DNA of 64,000 bases. It comes from Volvox africanus (lineage: Eukaryota > Chlorophyta > Chlorophyceae > Chlamydomonadales > Volvocaceae). Location of the stretch: NCBI GenBank assembly GCA_030268105.1, contig BSDZ01000021.1:868001-932000 (forward strand), given 5' to 3'. Made by a program: the position numbers and the translations under genes. The notes beneath the pieces are model-generated. The model was not told the DNA's origin and did not search any database. It saw only the letters and a list, made by a program, of their open reading frames with translations. Shown in pieces: positions 36,098 to 48,607 of this stretch (its first letter is position 1; each line of letters starts with the position of its first letter).

Positions 36098-38278
36098 TCA
36101 TGATCTGTTTTCTCGTTCGTGCATGTCCGCAATCTGCACAAAGAGCTCCAGACCATTCCCTTCTGCACTTTCAGGTGGAGCACCTCCGATGATTGCGACA
36201 CCGTGACAGCCTCGGGTTGTGAGGGTTATGGTGCCGCCCCGGCGGGCCCTGTTGTCGTTGCCACTGCTCCCGCCTTTCGTTCCGTAGGTGCCTCCGAGGC
36301 TGGCAGCGTCGCGAAGTACAAGTTGTTGGTGGATCCGCAGTAGCTTGCGCCAATATTGCTTCTGCCGTGGCATGGGCGGCGCACAAACCACTTTACCGCT
36401 TCCAGGAGCATATCTCTGCAGCTCTCTGTGACCCATCTCTAAATGATCGCATATTCATACTGCCTAGACCCCCGTTTTTTACGTGTCTCTGAATACATGC
36501 CTTCTGACCAGAGAAGCGCACAGACCTTCCTTCCCTTTCCAGCCTGTATTTGCTCGCTCTATGTATCCGTCTTTATCCTCTCCAAAAATGCCTCAACATC
36601 TTGCAGGTGTCATTTCCCCTTTCTCGGAAACATGTTCATAACCGGCCGATAGGTTATGCACTCACCCGTATGTGCTGCACGTGCAATGTGAATTCCAGTG
36701 CACGTACCTTGCTGCGTACCCTCACATGTACCGCCACACACCCGACGTGCGGCCCCTTCCTCCCCGTCCTCGCCGTCCTCGCCTTCCCCCTCCCCCGTCC
36801 TTCTCCTGTCCTCCGCCCGTCCTCCCCCCTTCCCGTCCCCTTCCCGTCCCTTCTCTCCCCATCTAAGGCCTCGCTAACCTCTTATCCAGCAGCACCATCG
36901 CGCCGATACCCGCCAGCATCACCCGCTGGTGCCGTACATCCAACCCCGTGGCCGCCGCTAGCTGGGTCTTCACCATATGCATTGGCGTGTCCGCGTCCAG
37001 ATCGATGACCACCTGAGTGCGACAAGATGTGAAGAAACAAGTGGCCGCAGGGGAAGGGAGTGGTGATGACGGTGACGACGGCTAAAAGATAGGACAGGGC
37101 AGCAAGCAGGACAAGAGAAAGTATTACAGGTGTACAACGATGGCAGGGGTGCGTTGGGTCGCATGCCAGTTTGCTTTAGTGCGGCCGCACGGGTCTTCCT
37201 TCTGTTCGTCATTTCTCCGGTGGCATGGAGGGCGTGCTCTCGCCATCTAGGAGTCCGGGTGTGTCTGTGTGTCATGTGCGTTTGTGGACATATCTGTTGA
37301 ATGGACCTACTCGACTTCAGGGATGATATCAAGTCAGGGGTACTGCGTGTGCATGGGTTCGTGCGCATAACAGTGGTGTCTGGCCAGCTTCCCTGATAAG
37401 CCTCTCTGCTCTCCGCCGCCCTACTGTGTATTAGTCACTGCCCGGCTTGGAGCCAGGCCCCTCGCATACCTCCGTGCCCGAGGCTGCCTTGGGTGTGGGG
37501 GTCAGCAGCTTCACCTGAGCATATGTGGGTACATGGGGGTGGACTCGGCATTTCTTGATGAAACGGCCGATGTAGGGCGTGATGGGTGAAATGCCCCCTC
37601 GTTAGCACAATTCATGTTCCATTATTGTGGTCGCATGCCTGTTGATACAAACCTTACCGTACAGTACCGACCGTAAGTACGGACACATCCAGGCGGATCC
37701 GTAAAGATACATGGTTTTTTTAACTCGCGTCTTGAATTCACGAAATTACCGGGGAAGCGCCGAATCTTTGCCATCACGACCAGTCACGGCCGCCGCGATA
37801 CCTTGATTGGCTGACCCCCGACCAGGCGGGCCGACAGCTCCAGCGTGTCGTTGTGCCGAACACCCTGTTCGTACAGGCCCCCCCCATGTCGCCGCAGCGG
37901 CCGCCCGCCCAGGGTTGAGAGAACCTGTTGCTCGGCAGGGACGCCCAGACGCGCCTGCCGCACACAAAAAGGCCCCTCGAATCCTCATCATCACCACCAC
38001 CGGCGAAAAGAATGTATATTTTTCGTACGGCACTGTTTGTTTGTGCGTGAAGGTTCACGGAAGCCACGCATGCCTCCTCATCGGGGTGCTGCGGGGACTG
38101 CCGGCCTGGAGGACAGTACCTCGTCAAGCCGCAACCCTAAAACATCTCATGCTCTCATGCATGAGGAAGGACGCACCTGCAACAGCGCCTGCAACTGAGC
38201 CAAGCTTCCATCGCGCTCGCCCCTATCTACATCAGTCGCCAAGGTGGTACCATCCAAAGTCCGCACAAATATACGCAT
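36098..38278 (-). CDS. Tandem ubiquitin-like-domain protein (253 aa)
   Basis: Minus-strand exons 38278-38177, 37954-37802, 37514-37470, 37012-36879 and 36425-36098 join in phase. The start ATG opens directly into a ubiquitin-like fold, MRIFVRTLDGTTLATDV, continuing with [18 protein letters not shown] and GVRHNDTLELSARLVGGQ. These correspond to ubiquitin's MQIFVKTLTGKT start, its IPPDQQRLIFAGKQL segment and its STLHLVLRLRGG end. A second, more divergent ubiquitin-like unit follows: VKLLTPTP, VVIDLDADTPMHMVKTQLAA, TGLDVRHQRVMLAGIGAM and LLDKRELQRYAPGSGKVV. A basic, Gly/Arg-rich tail of about 80 residues ends the protein; whether the last exon contains another intron is unclear. The first unit ends in Gly-Gly followed by Gln, so it could be a processed modifier or a fixed domain. 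No ligase, protease or UBA domain is seen. Confidence 0.72.
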
Positions 38279-39794
38279 TGCGGCAATAGTGTACTTGGCA
38301 GTTCCTAATCTGGTGACGGTGGCCGCGCGGATTTAGATGGGGGCTTAGCCGGGAGTACCGTCAGGCGACTGATATTACGGCTTATGGCAATGGACCTGTG
38401 GGGATGTTAAAATAGTTACCTTCACAGGCTCGGGTTCGGTCAAAGAGGGAATTTGTGCACCGGTCCGCTGATGAGCGCTGTCGAAATAGATCCGTCCAAT
38501 ACCTACCTACCTAGGGGGCCACCTTATGGGAAGAAGCGACAAAAGGACCGCTGCACGGCTGCCCTGGTGGAACTAACACCCGTCCACTTATCATGACCTG
38601 TTCACAAGCAAATTACGAGCTTGCAGTAAGCCTCAGAGGCAGTGATGCCGTGAGGCTATGTCACATTCAGCCTAACCCACCATCGCGGCACGCCGGATTC
38701 GTGCATGCAGCGGCAGCAACTTGTCTCGGATCCATCCAATAGCTGCAGCCATACCTAACTCAAGCGGCCTTGCACAGCTACGGCATTGTGAAGATAAAAT
38801 AAAAACAGCTACAGTGTGTAAAGAGTGGCCATGTTTGCACAACACAACTAGTTCACCTTCCGTCTATAGTAGCAGGCTATCTCCGCTACAGTCTGTCTAT
38901 GGCTGCTACCATGTCTCGGTCCTTTCGGGGTCAAATCCCAGTCGCCGTGTTCTGCATGTCATCACACCCGAGAGATGTCTGACGGAGTTACCTCTGATGC
39001 GCCCCGGCTTAAGGCCCTTCTTCATCGCGCAAGGGATGTTCTACGCGCAATCATAACATCAGGTAGCCTCATGAAGCAATAACACCATCGCATAACGAAT
39101 AACCTAGGTGTCAGCCCACCACCAACACCCGCAGCCAAGATGCGCAAACCCTAAAGCCCAGAGAGACGCACGCATGCGCCCTTATGCGGATTTGCACCAG
39201 TACCTGGACCCTAGCGCCAAAGGGCAATTTGAAAGCCAATGCGGATTGCTGGGGGTAGCCCTCGTGTCCCGCATTGTACGCCTTAGCCAGCAAGGCAGTA
39301 GCTCCATCACAATCTCGCATTTCCAGTTCAAATCTACCCCTGCCCAGCTGCAAATACGTCGAGAGCCCGTCCACGTCTCCCTAGACAGCCTCCGTACGAT
39401 GAGAACACACATCGTGCGGCTATTGTAGGGCTATTGTGATTAATAACAATGCGTGGGGCCTCGGTGAATCTCAGGCGCCCATGCAGGCTTAAAATTGCCG
39501 TACGTAATCACATACACGCAAGTACCTAACCTATCGGAAACAAATACAACCTGCATGTGGCAGCGAGGCCTCAGCTTCCTACCCGTCTGTGTGTCTGTCT
39601 GTCTGTTTGTCTGCCCCACCCCGTCTCTTGCATGCGAAACTGCGTCCCTTCACTCCCTCCCTCCCAAGCGTCTGGAAGTGCTCATGGTGAGGAGCTTGGA
39701 TCTGACAGGGTGCTTAGCCCGCTGTCCCAACCCGCTATCCCGTCCACATGACCATGACTATGACCTGGGTCTTCAGCATCTCTCCAACTCGCCC
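38279..39794. other. Upstream region of the ubiquitin-like gene
   Basis: Contains the promoter of the minus-strand ubiquitin-like gene. Open frames at 38721-39056 and 39108-39428 (both +) and 39111-39374 (-) overlap one another and show no family resemblance. A TGTCTGTCTGTCTG run lies near 39.59 kb. Nothing further can be supported. Confidence 0.45.
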
Positions 39795-42700
39795 TCACCG
39801 CGCCCCTGGCACCGGGCTGGGGACCAATCTGGTGCCCGTAAAATGGACGGCGGCGTCAGGGTATCGATACAAAATGTACGACAACATTGCGCCGCCGTCA
39901 GGAAGCGACGCGGCGACGTCCAATGGCGTCAACCCTTTTCCCCCGGACGCAGCGGCGGCCGCAGCGGCTGCAGATGCAATAGTTGAGGCCAGCGGAGGCG
40001 GCGGTGAATTTGTGCATCCCGACAACGGTTGTGCTGGCAAACTTGCCCGTGTCGTCCACGTGCCGTATACCCCCTACGGAGGACCAGAAACGCCGTACAA
40101 CTGGACCGCCGTCACCACGGCGTCAACGACAGCGGGCACGCCGCTTCCAATGGCCAGGTGCAGCAAGGCGGCATCTGCCGGGACCAACACATCGGGAGTT
40201 GACCTCAACTGCTCTAACTGCCAACCGCTAAGCAGGCTTACGTCACTAACGTCCCCGTCAGTACAACGCTCATGCAGCCCAAGCAGCAGTCGCACCAATG
40301 CTGGCCAACCACACTGTACAGCATGCTGTAGCAAAGACCAGTGCCGCTCGGCGTGCGCTCTCTGGCCTGCGCTCGTCGATTTCGCTGTACGATGCGCCAA
40401 ACGTACGGAATCTGCTACGAAAACGCGCAGATCCAATCTTCCGCCGTGCAGCATTCGAGGGCTACAGCCGCTCGGACCCACATCAAGACCTGCGTCATCC
40501 GCCCCGGCCGTCCCCTCTGCCGTGGTCGGGGGCCTCGCGCCCTCCTTCACTCCAGCGCCTCGCCGATCCCGACCCTCTCCTCGCCCATCCCCGCCTTCCT
40601 TTCCTGCGCCGTCAGTGCATCCCAGAGGCGGCCCCGCGGCTACATTCCTGTCGCCGCCGCCACCCTTACTGTCCATCACCTCAAACTCGCTGCCATAACT
40701 CAAACTGGCGGGGCCTCCGAAACCACCACGATTGTGCCCTTCGTACGAGCGCGGCACAACGTCCAAAGCGGGAGGTAGGTTGTCCCAAGGGGGGGCCCAG
40801 GGCGGGGCATCACCGACTTCAGGACTCCGACCCGGGTCCCCCGGGTTCTTTCCGCAGAGATACCTCGTCAGGGCCAGACTCCGAAGCGACTTGTTTAAGA
40901 CGCTCCCCTCGCCCTCACTCCCCAAACTGGACCTTAAGATAGCCTCATATCCTTCATCCTCAGACGACGGCCAAGCGCCGGTAGTGCAAGTGGCGCTACT
41001 GACATTAGTGCTGCGCCCTACAGTAAGACTAGGCTCAATCCCTGCCGCTGCTGCTGCCGCTGCCGCTGCCTGCATGCTCATTACGGGCTGCTGTAGCTGC
41101 TTTCGAAGGGGCTGTAGAACCCCGTAGGATGGCTGGGCGATGTGGGCCGTTAACCCCGTCATGTCGTTTAACGACAGCCACGTCGCCTGGTCTGCCAGAA
41201 AATCCACGACGGAGTGTACGCCATCGGCGTCTCCTTGCAACAACGCCGTCAGCGCTTCCTCCGCCAGAGGCTCCTGAAGCTCTTCGACGACGTCGGCCAG
41301 GCTGGGGGGCAGCAGCAACACGCAACCAGCGAATGCAACCGGCGAATGCGCCACTGCGTCATCGCCACTGCCCTCGGCCGCTTCAGTTGCGCTCGCGCTG
41401 CAACGGTCCGTTCGTAACCCAAAGAAATGAGACCTGCGATGCGGCGATATGGGATAACACTTATGGCGTGACACACTAGCCAAGAATAGAATATGTATAA
41501 TATGGTACGACGACGACTACTAAAACATCCATAAATCTGTGGATCCATCCATCATGCAGACGGTGAGTGCTTCCTAAGCGGGCAGCGGAATATGCGAGCC
41601 GTTCTCACCTGAGCAGGTCTCACAACCATCAAGTCGTACTCTGTACGTGCGATACGGACAACAGGGGTGTCTTTCTGCGTCACCCTGGGCCCGTACTTCC
41701 TCCACCAGAGTCACCTGAATCAGTGTCCAGTAGGTATGTAAGGGAGCATTAATGGGGTGCTGTTGGGACTTCGGGCTTTGGATTTCACGTGCTTCCTAAC
41801 AAGTAGACGATCGTAATAATGTCATCATCATCGTCATCATCATCATCATCATCATCACCACCACCACCACAACCACAATTATTATCATTATCAAGTCATC
41901 ATCATCAAACCATCAAACCGTACCGGCGTATAACCGTAAACGCAAACAAACGCAACCACGTATCGCCCTTTCGTACGCACCTGCAGGAAACAGCCTTGCT
42001 GCCAGGCTAGAAACTCCGGGACATGTGGGGAAGCAACATCAGCCTCGTCGCACTGTCCCTCAGGCCGGCTCGAGGCCGCGCTTAAGACGACGGTGAACTC
42101 CAGCTCCCAGGTCCCCAAGTAACCCACAGCCACCCCCATTGTCGAATGTGTTGCAGCCGCCACCGCAGGAGGTGTCAGCGGGAGCTCCTCAGCGACAGCA
42201 CCCCGGGGTGCAGCGGCAGGGATCAGCGCCATACACGGTGGAAGTACGGCAGCTAGCAGCAGCTGCTGCGCGGCGATGGAACCGACGGTTGCATCCGCCG
42301 CTGCCGAACTCACCGTTTCTACCCGGCATCCAGCACGATGGCTGAGGGGGTCCAGGGACCCAGAGGAGCTTGTCCCATTTGGTCGTGCAGCCCCAGGGGC
42401 AATGAAGCGGGCGCTGGTGCCGGTGATAGCGGTGGCGGCGGCGAGGCTTGACGGCACTTGACCTGGCGGCGAAGCAGGACCAGCTATATCCACTCCCTGC
42501 CCGTCGCCTTCGCCATCGCCCTCGTGGTCATCGTCGTCGTCGTTGTCGCCGCCGTCGCTGTCGTCATCACCGTCGTTCCTATGATTTTCCTCTCCGGCTT
42601 GATTGTTCTGCGGCTGGAATCCCACGGGTCGCTTGGCGGCGGCAGCCGCTGCAGCGAAGCTTCCATTCACATTAATGCGCCCGCTGTCGTCATCCTCACT

Positions 42701-42814
42701 GGCATTAGCGGCGGCATTCCTGCTCGCAAGGGTAAGAACGTACGGCATCTCTCCCTCGCGGGCTTGTAGCGGTTGCGCAAGTGCGGGGTCAGCGGCATGA
42801 TACATGTTGAGCAT
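39795..42814 (-). CDS. Large low-complexity protein with C-terminal ankyrin repeats, SPL/CRR1-like tail
   Basis: Minus-strand pieces: 42814-41981 (278 codons, strong GTGCGT donor), probably 41.74-41.61 kb, 41.45-40.08 kb (the main 400-codon stretch) and 39967-39795. The first exon has an acidic Asp/Gly run and then LGTWELEFTVVLSAASS. The third exon includes VEELQEPLAEEALTALLQGD and ankyrin-like helices SLLQHAVQCGWPALVRLLLG and ALLHLAIGSGVPAVVDAVV. The last exon reads GLTPLDVAASLPDGG, an ankyrin repeat. This order of acidic region, conserved block and degenerate ankyrins resembles the C-terminal half of plant SPL12-type and algal CRR1-type SBP transcription factors. No SBP zinc-binding domain was found in the window, so the identity is an inference. 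Phases at two junctions are unresolved. The antisense strand is also open over 39748-40698 because of GC-rich codons. Confidence 0.5.
41819..41908. repeat. ATC/ACC trinucleotide-rich tract
   Basis: A run of TCA/ATC triplets is followed by CAC triplets and a second short ATC run. It lies in the presumed intron just after the first exon of the ankyrin-protein gene (minus strand). Confidence 0.8.
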
Positions 42815-44775
42815 GATACATGTTTAGTCTCAAAATTTAATTGCTTGGAAGATCGTTTGAAATATTGGGATGCCTTGGACCTTAACGGGATGTTGAGGGT
42901 CAGGGCTGGTCAGGGTCCCAGTGTTATGCGTAAATGCACACTCCCACACATGTATGTCGTTCCACATCGATGTAACCTTTCGGCTACATAGACAGAAAAT
43001 CACTTAGCATCTTGCACTGTAGCGTCAACTGCAGCATTCAGCTTATGACTAACGTGACATGTAAGGGATGCCATGACTCAGTTACATAATACTTTGCACG
43101 CAATTCCGTGATACCCTTCGTAAGTGAACGACGCAATATTAAAACTCAAAAGAGCACGTAAGGCCCGTATGAGTTGGGAGGCTGAAAAGAGCAAGAGTTT
43201 ACGCAAAAGAAGAAATGAGAATAAGTCAGAAGAATTTTAAAATTGAAACAATGCTGTGAACATTTAGTATAATTGAGATTTTATCGGTGAGCATTGCAAG
43301 ATTAGGAAGGCAGGTAACAATATGGGTATAGTAAGGCGAGCGCAGTGCAATTGACGAAGACTATATAGCTAAATCTAAACATGATTATCAGAACTTGCTA
43401 TTTATCTAGTTTTCAAGGCAGGAAATCATGGGAATGGGAAGTTAGTCATGCAGAACCAGTCGAATACCTAGTCCAAATCTGGTTGTCCGAAAGCAGTTTT
43501 CGGGATTATGCTTATGTCATAAAATATTATTTATTTATTAAAATTTGTTGTTATGTAGACTCTAGCTTGAAAGCTCTCAGCGGCCGACAAAAGATACGGT
43601 AAATGTATCCAAACATCCTTCGCTACTCTGTACCAGATCGGCTCATCAAATAAATACAGCACATCATGTATGAATAGATTATTTTTCCTGTCTTTCCAAC
43701 AGAGTTACAGCGAAAGGTGCATTATTACTGTGCTAATACATTTGTCGTCAGCAGAGCTCTTATCGTCGAGTAGGAAGGTAGACTGCAAGCTCTCTCCGAG
43801 CAATTAGGCCTTTGGATGTTTCAAAATAAGTTTGCATTTATAAAAATTTGAGGTCATAAGAACTCCACCGCAGTACTGGTTCTTGTGCACCCATGTGTTG
43901 CCGCGTCGCCATTATTAATTTACAGACACCCCCATTCCCCTCGGAGAAGGACTCGCACGACCAGAGCAAAGCATTGCATGACCGTACCACTTCCTCACGC
44001 AGTGAAAAAACACCTTTTATCTCCACGAGCAACACAACATCAGTCCCAGCAGTGTGCCACACCGTCACGGGATGATACGTTCGCCATGGCAAACGTACAT
44101 TGTGAGCTATATGATATAACACATCAAAGTCAATCAGGGAGGGCTATCCCCTTGACTTACTTGCAACAACTTTTCTGTACGGCCATGCACGGCGGCTGCC
44201 CGCGACCACATCTGCAAGAATGGCAACTGCCTTTAAGGCATGAAGAGGTTTTGCGACGCAATCTTTGGTTTTATTTCCTGAAAATTCTCCCTGAACAACT
44301 GGAGGATCTGCAGGGCAGGGTGCATGTAACGCTTCGTTAATCGTGTTTTACAGCTCGCATTCCAGTAGGCTGTGTATGATTTGAGTGATGGCGTCACTGA
44401 GTCGGCATGTGATGAATCATGAATCATGAAGGATCTTTCAATTCATACATACTTCAAACCCAATGGCCGTATCTATTTTGCGGTGATACTCGCCGGCAAC
44501 ATCCATGTTGAGACCTACTTAGGGTTACCTAGGGCGCAGTGCAGCACACCCCAACGTCGCGCATTCCACATGGTTTATTGACGCACACAATAACATGGAA
44601 CAAAACGAATTTCCAAAACGGCGGTAGAGCTGTGCTGCCAGAGCGCAGCAAGCAATTACATTTGCAGCCTGCAAAGAAACTGACGTTCCCAGCATACCCG
44701 TGCGTCTGTGTCCCGCCCCTGTCAAACCTGAACACTAAACCTGCATCTACCTGCGTCTGCAGCTGTTCGACCCTT
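42815..44775. other. AT-rich region without recognised genes
   Basis: From 43.0 to 43.86 kb the sequence is distinctly AT-rich and stop-dense. A plus-strand frame of 151 codons at 43885-44340 is open but unrecognised. The region probably contains the promoter of the minus-strand ankyrin gene and the 3' flank of the exonuclease-like pseudogene. Confidence 0.45.
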
Positions 44776-46094
44776 CTATCGACGAGCCTGCTCCGCATGT
44801 GCTGCCCGGGAGGCCCTCAGCGCTTCCAGGCGGCCCGTGCTAGCCAAAACAGCGATCCATGGGAGGGCCCCGCCGGCCACCATTGCCCACAGTTCCGGCA
44901 GGTGCCGTGCAGAGCCAGCCGCCGCCGCCAGCTGTCCCTCTGTCAGAGGCCGTGACAACCAGGACCTGCAGAAGCCGATGGAGAGACAATCGTACGCATG
45001 AACTGCATGCCCTGCTGCATATTGCCAATACAGCCGTGAACCGTAACCGGTACAGCCTTGGACCGATAGACCCCGTATGAAGCTTCTTTTGGCAGGTACA
45101 AGGTGCGGCAAATCCAAATCCAAATCCAAATCCAGCACGTTTCCCTAACTTTAACTATCACCCAAGATTTACCGTGCTGCTTTACTATCGTTCATTTGAA
45201 GCGGAGGGCATATTTCGGCACCTCCAGGATTCATCTCTCCAGGTCCCTTTCAGCCCCCGTCTCTCTCCCCCGTCTCGCTCGACCGTCCCCCGTGCGGTTG
45301 GCCACACCTCCGCCTGCTCGCCAGCAGGCAGCACACCTCCTGCTGCACCTCATCAGAATCTTCCGCGCACTCCAGCTCGTCCTGCTGTCCCGCACCATTA
45401 ACATCTCACCTGTCCCGCCCCGTAGCAGCCCGTACCTCATCCATCAGCGCTGTGAAGTATCTCCCCACCAAAGCCCCCAGATACTCGCGCTGCTCTGACC
45501 ACAAACTCGTCGCCTTCAGTACATCATGAAGAGCGCCCACGTGCACGTTCAGCTGCTCCACGGCAGGGGCCTCCGCTTGGGCAAACGACAGCGGCAGAGG
45601 CATCGTGCCAACCCACGGGTGTGCAGCAGCAGCGGCCTCCAGAGCAGGCAGCGACGGCAGCGGGTGCAGCGGTGGCAGCATTGCAAGAAGTGAATCCATG
45701 AGAACGCGCACATCCAGATTGTGGCGTCAATCGCAACTTCCAATGCATCCACAGTCTGCAACACGCACAAGCAAATTTGGCTGGCAGTGAAGGAAATCCC
45801 CTGCCCCCTTCAGAAAACACCGGTGAAGTCACACCGGTGAAGTCACACAATCGCAGATAGAGACGAAGGAAGAGCGAAAAACAACACAACCCAAAGTCAA
45901 AGAACGCCTGAGTTTAAAGAAGTCAACACCCAGGAGGACGTTCCGTGGTCTGAAGATCGTGTGGGCCCCGGAAGTCCCATGGGTAGCAGCCTCAAAAACC
46001 TCTCACCTTCCAGACGTCTTTGTCGATCCAGCCTCTGGAAGGTCGCCAAACCCACCTGATCGCTGCCGTACAGCACCTTCTGAACGCGTGACAA
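44776..46094 (-). pseudogene. Broken, 5'-truncated paralog of the exonuclease-like gene
   Basis: Minus-strand pieces correspond in order and intron position to the gene at 30.6-33.3 kb. About 46090-46056 encodes VQKVLYGSDQ, ending at a donor at the same point as VVKVAHGCEK. The piece 45755-45410 contains LDVRVLMDSLLAMLPPL, QLNVHVGALHDVLKATSLW and GRYFTALMDE. A last piece ending at 44776 reads LTEGQLAAAAGSARHLPELW and GALPWIAVLA before a TAG. In the second piece the frame matching LDVRVL has an in-frame TGA at 45729-45727, four codons upstream; the frame entered from the first exon instead runs through, so a 1-nt frameshift or nonsense change is needed. Nothing matching the N-terminal half of the intact gene is visible further upstream. 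Confidence 0.6.
45110..45133. repeat. AAATCC hexanucleotide repeat, four copies
   Basis: Four perfect copies of AAATCC occur within an intron of the exonuclease-like pseudogene. Confidence 0.85.
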
Positions 46095-47073
46095 AGAGCA
46101 AGTACGGTTACATGCGCATCAGGGGGCCACCGCACTAACCACCCATTCATATGAGAAATGAATACCACTGAATACAAGGCTATACGCCAGAGCCTATCGT
46201 TCCCTTAACCATGACCAATGTATCAGCGAATCGGGGGTTATCAGGTATGCGCGGAAATGGAGTGGTGCGCCCTCGGGTTGCCGTGACATGGTCCGTTATT
46301 TCCCCCCTCCCCCTTCTCCCTCGCCCTCCCTTACTCCCTCCCCGCCCGACCCACCCATCCTGCCTGACTTGCTGTTGTTGTTGCTGGCTGGCGTGGTCGG
46401 TGGCGACGACGGAAGCTGGAGCTCAGCTGGCTGTCACCATCTTTCAATCCTAAAGCGCCGCCAGCACCGCTGCCACCGTCACCGCTATTCCTGCCGTTGC
46501 GTTTTCCACCACAAGGCGATCCCCTTTGGCACTGACGGCCACAAGTTGAGACTGCGGTGCTAGAGCTACGGGCCTGTTGTTCCTGCTGCCGCCTGACAGT
46601 GAAGCTGCCTAGCACTGAGCCCTTTACAGCTCTCACCAGCGCTGCTTTGCCAACCGAGGAAGTGGCAGCCGCCAACACAACGGCGGCCGCCACCGCAGCT
46701 GCATTGCCCGCCACGGCCCCCCATGGTACGGCCGTGAAACGTGCTGAGGACTTCACAGACGCAACGCCGCCGCCGCCGTGAGTGGGTGCAACCGATGCGG
46801 ATGCCGGGGGCTTGTGTCTTGTGGTGGCGGCGGCAGCGGCGGCAGCGGAGGTACGGTCCTCCGGATGCTGCGCTAGGCTTAGCAGCTGGGGGCAGATCAA
46901 TCGCACCGCGAAATGCGGACCCCCCTGCAAACCGAGCCACAGCACAAGTATATGTCCCCATGACAAATCTCAAATAGACGTTCAAAACTGACCAAGGTCC
47001 GAATGGTACGGGACGGAATAATCAAGATACGGCAGATACGGCATCGTGTGGCATTCCATTCAAACGTGATGCA
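46095..47073. other. GC-rich stretch open on both strands, unassigned
   Basis: The minus strand is open over 46331-46966 (211 codons, Ala-rich). In one minus frame the segment LAPQSQLVAVSAKGDRLVVE looks protein-like. The plus strand is open at 46288-46563 and 46557-46781. I cannot decide which, if any, is coded or to which neighbour it belongs. Confidence 0.3.
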
Positions 47074-48230
47074 TCAGTAAACCACGGGCACCAGCTCAAA
47101 CGCATCCGGCTCTCTGGACACCACCTGCCGCACCTGCTCTCGCTCATCTTCTGAACCACGTCAGGTCCCAGCACCGCCCGCACCTGCGACCCGAGCAGAG
47201 CCATGTCATCTGGTGCGGCGGCCGTGACACAACCAGGAACCGCGCGACACAGTGCTTGGCCGCCACAGCCGCGGCCCGCAGCGACTGTCTCTTCCGCGCC
47301 CCCTCAGTCCACCACTCGTCGCCTCCGTCGCGGGTGATGTAGTTCAGGGCCCTGCATCGCGGCGTCGACGGTGGCGGGAACCGTGCCAGCAAAGCCCTCT
47401 CCAGGGAAGATGGATACCATCTGCTATCGCAGAAAAACGGAACTTGGATAATTTCTGAGTGGCATGCAGCGACGCCACACTGTCGGTCAGGGGCCACATA
47501 TCCGGCGGAAAACCCAGGGGTTGGGTTCCGCAGCCGCGGCGGAGGTCACTTCGTCCCCCATAACAGCCGTCTTAGCTGCGCCCTCTTGATTCTCCGCATA
47601 TCTTCTGCACTGGGGCTGTGACCGTAGTTGGGACTGGAAGTCGTGGCACCAGGCTTCGTCGTGTTCAAGATGACTTTGCTGCGCACCGCTGCTGTCTCCT
47701 GTTAAATGCGAACTTCCAGCCAACGAGGCAGAGGCAGGGGCAGGCGACGTCCAGGCGGATTCCACCAGAACGTGCGCGTCACTGCATGTGTTGAGGGAAG
47801 TAGACACAACCCCTGCAGGTAACGCCTGCCTCCCTGCAGCAGTGGCGTTACTGCCGCTGCCGGCCGTCGCTGCCAGCCGCAGCTTCGCCTTGGCATCGAA
47901 GATTACCACCTCGAAGCGGAACTCAGTCCACGTGGACCGGTTGAAGGGGCAGATCTTACCGGTGATGTGGCTGGTGTCGGCGGCGCGGCTGGTGCCACTG
48001 CCAACGCCACTTGTTGCATAACCACGGCTGCCCCTGGCAACATCACAACCGATGCTATCGTGTACGCTGGCAGATCCTGAGATCCAGTTCGGAAGCCGGA
48101 TCCGACTGCCACAGAATCTAGCCATTCCACTGCCATTTCATCGATGAGATCCGAATTCATCATTCGTAGCTTATTCAGCAAGTCCCCGTGGAGGCGGGTG
48201 AGAAGGAGCGATTCATTCCATTGCGCGCGT
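47074..48230 (-). CDS. Unrecognised multi-exon coding region (C-terminal part)
   Basis: Minus-strand exon-like segments: LHGDLLNKLRMMNSDLIDEM and AVEWLDSVAVG near 48.2-48.1 kb; RSTWTEFRFEVVIFDAKAKL near 47.93 kb; NYITRDGGDEWWTEGARKRQ near 47.33 kb; and PDDMALLGSQVRAVLGPDVV near 47.19 kb. The region ends in EPDAFELVPVVY and a TGA at 47076-47074. These have normal amino-acid composition, unlike the surrounding low-complexity frames, and suitable splice sites, for example AG before VVSREPDAF. Exact exon joins were not resolved and no family is recognised. The W-x-EF-x-x-VV segment is faintly like one in the ankyrin protein at 42 kb, so the two may be related, but that is a guess. Confidence 0.4.
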
Positions 48231-48607
48231 GAGTGCTTGTGTTCGTGTGGAGGAATGGAATGAGGAATGGATGTGGAATCGCACCAACTTAGATCTAGCA
48301 GCCCCGCACTATTTCTTGGGATACACCCACCGATGCCAGACTTCGCGGCCCAAAAGGCCCATTTGGAATGCCTGCAAGCACCGATACTATTTGTCGCCAA
48401 ACCCTGCCACAAATGGGCGGATCGAAAGCACGCGCTGCTGCCGCCTCCATCAATCGACACTCTGACACCAGAGCCACGCATTCTTCCAGCTGCTGCCCTT
48501 GCGTCCGCCCCTGCGGCTGATGCGCGCCCGGTACCCGTGACTTGACAACCGAGTAGGTTGGACCCCGGGCTTCCTCACCATCGCCGCCGCCACTACCACT
48601 GGCGCGT

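Noticed and set aside
38880..38960. Possible tRNA (GGGTCAAATCCC resembles a B box near 38.93 kb)
   Set aside because: I could not build an acceptor stem or anticodon arm around it.
39748..40698. 316-codon plus-strand frame with Pro/Ser-rich end
   Set aside because: Antisense to the better-supported ankyrin-containing minus-strand exons in GC-rich sequence.
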